A stretch of 64,000 bases of DNA, taken from positions 35,970 through 99,969 of the forward strand of contig WIDE01000115.1 in NCBI GenBank assembly GCA_015039315.1. The letters are read 5' to 3'. Below are positions 58,910-64,000 of the stretch, piece after piece; the stretch's first letter is position 1, and each line of letters opens with the position of its first letter. Made by a program: the position numbers and the translations under genes. The stretch is from Clavulina sp. PMI_390 (Eukaryota; Basidiomycota; Agaricomycetes; Cantharellales; Hydnaceae). The notes beneath the pieces are model-generated. The model worked only from the letters and a program-made list of their open reading frames with translations. It was not told the DNA's origin and did no database searches.

Positions 58910-61608
58910 CTACATGATGGCACAGTGAGCGCCAAAAGCGGATGTGAGTAATGATTGCTTGTCAAATATCACTCTCAATCGGCTCAGCACAACGTCGATT
59001 GCCGGACGTTCGGATGGTTTCTGCGTCCACATCTCCAACAGGAGATTCCAGAAGTCACCTTCTAGTTTCTGATGGAGGTTGAGGTAAATGGCAGAGTCGG
59101 AAGGCTTGGTTGGTCTTTTTCCTTTGATTGATGCCAAAGTCACTTTCCACTCCATGGACATATCTGAGAAAGGCTTCTTTCCAGTCCACATGTTAAACGA
59201 GACCATCGAGAGCGCATAGATGTCAGTGCTGCGCGTGGTGCGAAATCTTTCTTCAGTATTGTGGGAGAGCTCAGGGGCCAGAAAGCGGGCCATGCCGCCT
59301 CCCAGGCGCTGAGTTCGCGTTCGAGTGACTTCATGTAGGATCCGGCTCAGTCCGAAGTCGCACAGGATGGGCTTTTCGCTTCCTCCGAGTAGAACATTCC
59401 CCTAGTAATTCATCAATTTTGTGTCGGATGAAGGCAGAACATAGAGTGTACAAAGCGAGTGCTTACAGGATGTAGATCCCCATGGATCACAGGCGGGTTG
59501 AGGGAGTGGAGATATAATACTCCCTTTCCAATGCCAAGGAGCTATCATTAGGGAAGTATTTCGTTGGTTTATAGGCGGGTCAAGTAAATTCAGGCTGGTC
59601 ATTGACTCACAATGCTTTTGAACTTGTCTGCACCCAATAAATTTCGAGAGTTCAATACGCTGTAAAGTGAACCTCCGGCCACATATGGTACTACAGTAAG
59701 CGGAGGCGAATCTGGAGCTTCATTATAGATCCCCAGAAACGGAAGGATATTCGGGTGATGCAGTTGGGATTGGGTGATTGCTTCTCGATGGACAAGCTGA
59801 ACCAAGTGGTGAGAGTGAGGTGGAACAATCATAGAGATTGTCTGGTTGGCTTACTTTAGCGACGTCTCTGATGTGGGCGTGGTCTGTCTCGTCGATAGTG
59901 ACAAACATCTCCCGGACAACCACCTGCCGTTTGATGAATTGGCCACGATAAGTTGTAGCCTCTCCGCCTCGGCCCATGACCTTATTTCTCTGAACGTTGA
60001 CGTCAAGCAGCCTGAATGAGGTAGGAAGAGAGTTGAAGTAGTAGGAAAAGTCTTGAAGGCATCTCAAGGCAGTAGCTTTTTCTCCGATGTCTATTGCAGA
60101 GCCATTCTGGATCTTTGAACAACACTCTGTTATCCGTAGTGCAATAGTTTTATATCACCCCTACGCACCATGGAAATTTGGTCCAGAAGACCTACCTGCT
60201 CGTCCGCAGAGAGGTTGGAGGCATCGAATTCTGGTGGTATTCCGAGCCTTTCCTTCAAACGAGCAGGGATGACTGGCACGGCGCTGATTGGCCCCGCCAC
60301 TTCCGCGTTGTTGGATGGGTCAAGTATACGAGTGATTTCTTCATTAAGATTGATATCGTCTTCAGGTTTCTGGGGGACTCCATCGTTGCTCTTGATCTCA
60401 AACAACATCTCATCATCGAATGAGGCCGCATTGTCAAGCATTGTCCCGACTTCAAATATTGTTTCTTCGTCAAACGCTGACTCCTTACTGATTTCTATCT
60501 GATTGTTGGGTGTCGCCTCATTGTTGAGAGCCTCTTCATTGTCGAAGGTCCCCTTATTGTCAAGAGTCTCATCAGTGTCGGGCAACTCCTCATTGTCAAA
60601 AATCTCTTCACTGCCGGACATCTCATTTTCGAGAGCGTCATCGTCCGGCATATCCTCCTCGGCGGAAGCCTTCTCAGTGGTATAGACCTTACCACTGCCA
60701 GTCTAAAGGTAACTGATTGATTAATGTCTGTCCTAATACATAGGGAAGCTTCTCGACGACGTACCTGGGCGGTGAGAGTTTCTTCATCGTTGAGAGTCGC
60801 TTCACTGTTAGACATCTCGTCGTTGTCCAAACTCTCTTCACTGTCGGACATCACCTCATTGTAAAGAGTCTCTTCATTGTTGGGAAACTCTTCATCGTAG
60901 GGCGATTCCTCATTGTCAAAACTCTCTTCGCTGTCGGACATCTCCTCAGCAGAAGCCTTCTCAGTGGTGGAGATCTTTTCAATGCCGGGCTAAAGGCCAC
61001 TGAATGATTAATATCTGTCCTAACACATAGGGAAGCTTCTCGACGACGTACCTGGGTGATGAGAGTTTCTTCATTCTCGAGAGTCCCTTCACTGTCGGAC
61101 ATCTCCTCATTGTCAAAACTCTCTTCACTGTCAGACATGACATTGTCAAGAGTCTCTTCATTGTCGGGAAACTCCTCATCGTAGGGCGAGTCCTCATCAT
61201 CAGAACTCTCTTCAATGTCTGATCTCTCCTCTTTGTCGAGAGTATCATTATTGTAGGGCATCTCATCCTGGGCGGGAAATCTCTCAGTGGTGGAGAACTT
61301 CTCATTGCTGGGCTAAAGGTGAACTAATGGTTGATCTTTGCCTTAACACATAGCAGAAGCTTCTCGACAACATACTTTGGCGGTGAGGTGGACGTCTTCA
61401 TCCGCCCTAGGAGAGCCGTAAGTTGCGGACTAGGGTTGTAGCTTCAGGTAAAGCCGTGCAAGATTTCAGCAACTTTATGAGAGATTACCGTCCAGAAATG
61501 CTCCAGAAAATTTATGACCGCATCTAATGCCTTCTGTGGGAGACTGGAAATACTGGATGGGGTAATGGGCTCGCCAATCAAAAGTTGGTCATATGAATGT
61601 CGAGACAT
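58910..61608 (-). CDS. TKL-like kinase with acidic repeat N-terminus and CaaX-like end
   Basis: Nine exons, in transcript order 61489-61608, 61376-61429, 61052-61312, 60765-60989, 60169-60702, 59855-60124, 59611-59796, 59467-59541, 58910-59401; 738 aa. Residues 1-58 are unique. Residues about 59-270 are three related acidic repeat blocks, each opening with a xTTExxxAxE stretch and continuing in SDSEE/DNEE units; one exon each for two blocks and the start of exon 5 for the third. Then PVIPARLKERL-NLSADEQ matches the leader of the double kinase gene. The kinase-like domain (about 400-725) has GRGGE, VVVRE (Arg for the beta-3 Lys), HGDLHPGNVL, DFGLSR and LAPEL. The protein ends in CAIM, a possible farnesylation box. 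Exons of 186 and 75 nt equal those of kinase domain 1 at 54564. Substrate unknown. Confidence 0.8.
60690..61375 (-). repeat. Tandem exon-intron repeat within the kinase gene
   Basis: The unit consists of an acidic-repeat exon plus a 62-63 nt intron. Introns at 60703-60764, 60990-61051 and 61313-61375 are near-identical (each starts GTA(C/T)GT(C/T)GTCGAGAAGCTTC on the minus strand), and the exons they flank are related. It was therefore duplicated as genomic DNA. Confidence 0.9.
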
Positions 61609-62965
61609 CTAACGTGGGTTGATGGATCAAGTGAGTTTTGGAGATCAAGCGGCCAACTCTCACCTTTTGAAGTGATGTAAGCTACTTATCGGAGGAATAG
61701 TATATCGAAGGAAGATGACAATGACGGAATATTAATGCCTTTTTGATGGTCTCAAACAACCTTGAATATGGTGAGAAGGATAAACGAGTTTTCCACATCC
61801 CTGTGGAGCCGAAATATATAGGCATGACGCTCAAAAAACACACCCACACGAGTTACACATGTAGGCCGCGTGACTTATCCTAGTAGTTGGTCATCAAAGA
61901 ATCACCGACAGCCACCAGATGTCTTGATGAAAAGACGTGGAGTGGAACCGCTGGCCGCTGACGGGTTGTGATCGTTTGATGCGCGGCTGATGGACAGAAT
62001 ACAAGTAAACTCGTGTTCCATGCACGGACGGTCAAATCGCCTCAACGAGGGTAGAATCATCTGGTGTGTTGACCTCAGCAAGAGACAGCGATGGAAATAG
62101 CCAGCTTTAGAGGTTTTCATAGCATCTAAACGTATCAGTAGGAGGTTTTATAATAGAATAAAGAAGGGTTTAGGGACTCGTAAGAATTTTGTAAACTTTT
62201 CCTTCAGACCTTGTGGGATTGTGTGATTCCTGTGAGCCTGAGGATTTTCAACGTCCCATAGATGTCTTCTTGGGCTTTTCACCCCCTTGCTCCGGCAGAG
62301 AAGACCAAGAAGGGTCAGCCATCTCGTCGAGCGCTGTAACACCGTGTGTCAACTCTTGTGGGTCCATCCATGAGGCTGATCATCAGCTTAACAGAGCCCT
62401 TACCCTCGTTTGAGCTGTCCTGATACTTCTAAAGGGTTCATGCCCGTGGTGATCCTGTAGGCGACCGGTTCGTCTGATGATGAGGCCGTTGCCTCCAGAC
62501 ACGATGGTAGATTCGATCCGCCGAGATTCATATCCAAACCAGATAGAAACCTCCAAACCGCTGGATTACAGAGCTGGATGCGGCGCTTCAACACAGTATA
62601 TATACAAGAATAGCACAGATGAGTAAACTAAACAAGATAGGAGAAGTAAGATAGAGAGAGGTCACCCCTTGCGGCCACGGGTTTACCTCATGGCTGATGT
62701 GAGGATACACCGCGGCACCATATATTGGGCTCATTGGCCTTAGAGATCCGCTCGCCTTGGTTCATTCAACCTTCCACAAGACGCATGGCGCATAGTGCCA
62801 GCGAAAAATAGCTCAATGATCCAATCATTAGGTCAGCCAGTCTAGGGCAGCTACTGGCCCCCGCTCCAAATGGGAAGGGTTATCTACCGAGTATGTAATA
62901 ATAATCATAGTAAGACGAGAAGAGAGAGCGAGTAACCGCCGGGTTCCATATGGGTATTGCAAATA
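61609..62965. other. Intergenic upstream of the acidic-repeat kinase gene
   Basis: No recognisable gene. The promoter of the kinase gene at 61608 must lie at its left end. Confidence 0.4.
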
Positions 62966-63657
62966 GGAAAAAGCTATTTGACACCCCCCAGGTGATACCA
63001 CCTCCCCCAGGGGGTCCTAGTACCCCTTCATTATAGGTCAAATAACGTGTTATCAGCGATCAACCAACCTTGAAGATCGGCATTCTGGCACGGCAAGATC
63101 TGAGCGCTCGAACGTTGATTCGTTTGATTATATGAAATTGCAGGGTCTTCGCCAACGTGCGACTGAGTGATTCTCAGGCTCAACTCAACTCGCTACCCAT
63201 GAGCTTTGTGGGAGCATTGCAACCCATGCTGCTGACTCATTCCGTCATCAAAAGCAATCAAAAGTGGAGGTTGGGATTGTTGGAAGATTGTCCACAGTCC
63301 GGCAGCAGAAGCGTGCACTCGATAGCGCTGGGCACCTCCCTACTCATAAGACCGACATTGATTCAATGTCCGACTATGAAGAATCTCTCAGTTTCCAAGT
63401 TAACATTATTGATGAAGCACATAGGGGTATATCATCATGTATGTCGTGATGCTCTGATACGAGCTACGTAGACACACGAATTCGATACTGATCTCCGTAT
63501 AATAATGCCCCTTTGGCCGATCACTGGTTCGTTTCACACTGGTCGCTCTAAACCCTGCGGATCATGGGGCTCCCATGATCCGCAGGGTTTACTATCGGAT
63601 GCTCTCGGGCGGGAGGGGGAAGTGGTAACACCTGGGGGGTGTCGAATAGCTTTCCCC
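62966..63657. mobile_element. Candidate non-autonomous element with 38-bp terminal inverted repeats
   Basis: Left end 62966-63003 and right end 63620-63657 are inverted repeats with five mismatches by eye; the core is GACACCCCCCAGGTG on the left and its complement on the right. The interval is 692 bp and holds no transposase that I recognise (the largest frame is 63157-63471). No clear target-site duplication. A third, solo end-like copy is at 58600-58637. A MITE-like or decayed DNA transposon is the likeliest reading. Confidence 0.55.
63550..63590. repeat. Perfect 19-bp inverted repeat with 3-nt loop
   Basis: AAACCCTGCGGATCATGGG at 63550-63568, loop GCT, then its exact reverse complement at 63572-63590. 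It lies near the right end of the candidate inverted-repeat element. It could be a cruciform-forming site, a terminator-like hairpin, or a trace of another insertion. Confidence 0.9.
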
Positions 63658-64000
63658 AACTATCTGACTTACAGGCAGAGGTTCACCAAAATTCTTGTGG
63701 GGATTAGAATGAGTCCCACAGCCGCCCACAACCGGCTGTCAGCGGTCCCCTCGGTCCGACATGTTATTAAATAACCGATGGGCATCAAGGCAAACGTGGT
63801 GGGGTAAAAATGTGAAGAATTTGTATAGATCGTGGTTTTTGGATCGATATTAAACAAAAGGGAGAGCCAAGAGGGAAGATGTGATAACAGTGCCTGAGAT
63901 GGAGAGGATCCAGTCTATCTGCGAAGGCTATATGATAATCTGGTGTTCAATAGACGATTTATGCTCCCAAATGAACAAGAAGTGCAAAGAGAACGAGCGA
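63658..64000. other. Right end of the window, nothing recognised
   Basis: 343 bp of AT-rich sequence without a supported feature. Confidence 0.4.

Noticed and set aside
1..64000. CRISPR arrays, rRNA and tRNA genes
   Set aside because: I saw no regular short spaced repeats, no rRNA-like sequence, and no A-box/B-box pair of a tRNA on either strand in a by-eye scan.

Overview
The window is nuclear DNA of a filamentous basidiomycete, most likely an Agaricomycete. The reasons are very intron-dense genes (5 to 14 exons) with mostly 50-70 nt GT-AG introns, several micro-exons, TKL-type kinases with an HGDLHP catalytic loop, repeated F-box-like genes, a DUF262 gene of the type found in mushrooms, and a Rheb GTPase with a CaaX tail. 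I cannot fix the species. It is a draft assembly with N gaps at 40324-40333 and 52791-53270. The gene models below were joined by hand; for every intact model the exon lengths sum to a whole number of codons.

Layout. 1-2535: membrane-anchored aspartic protease (+). 2957-8929: two intact F-box-like paralogues (+) with a truncated third copy between them. 9074-11144: NCS1 purine/cytosine-type permease (-). 11899-13764: mitochondrial LETM1 protein (-), divergent from 13965-16944, a DUF262 (GmrSD-N/ParB-like) gene (+) whose 3' two-thirds is almost free of CpG. 17118-20461: F-box/WD40-like protein (-), divergent from two tandem DHA2-type MFS transporters (+) at 21114-25017 and 25772-29505. 30143-34539: two more F-box-like paralogues (+). 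35553-36673: small secreted protein (-). 36761-43370: a duplicated block carrying a decayed and then an intact F-box-like gene. 48450-50351: Rheb GTPase (+). 54564-57387: a gene with two kinase-like domains (+). 57997-58413: retroelement RNase H fragment. 58910-61608: a related single kinase-like gene (-) with an acidic repeat N-terminus and a CaaX-like end. 61609-64000: no confident gene, but a candidate element with terminal inverted repeats.

How the genes relate. Housekeeping genes (LETM1, Rheb, permease, F-box/WD40) are interleaved with lineage-specific families evolving by local duplication: F-box-like genes (five intact, two broken), MFS pair, kinase-like domains (three). Each family keeps its exon lengths or intron positions, so duplication was at DNA level. 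The most unusual locus is the DUF262 gene. It carries a bacterial-restriction-type domain and shows an abrupt switch from normal CpG content to near-total CpG loss inside one intron. The three kinase-like domains share an Arg where the beta-3 ATP-binding Lys is expected. Long stretches at 43.1-48.4 kb, 50.4-54.5 kb and 61.6-64 kb have no gene I can support.
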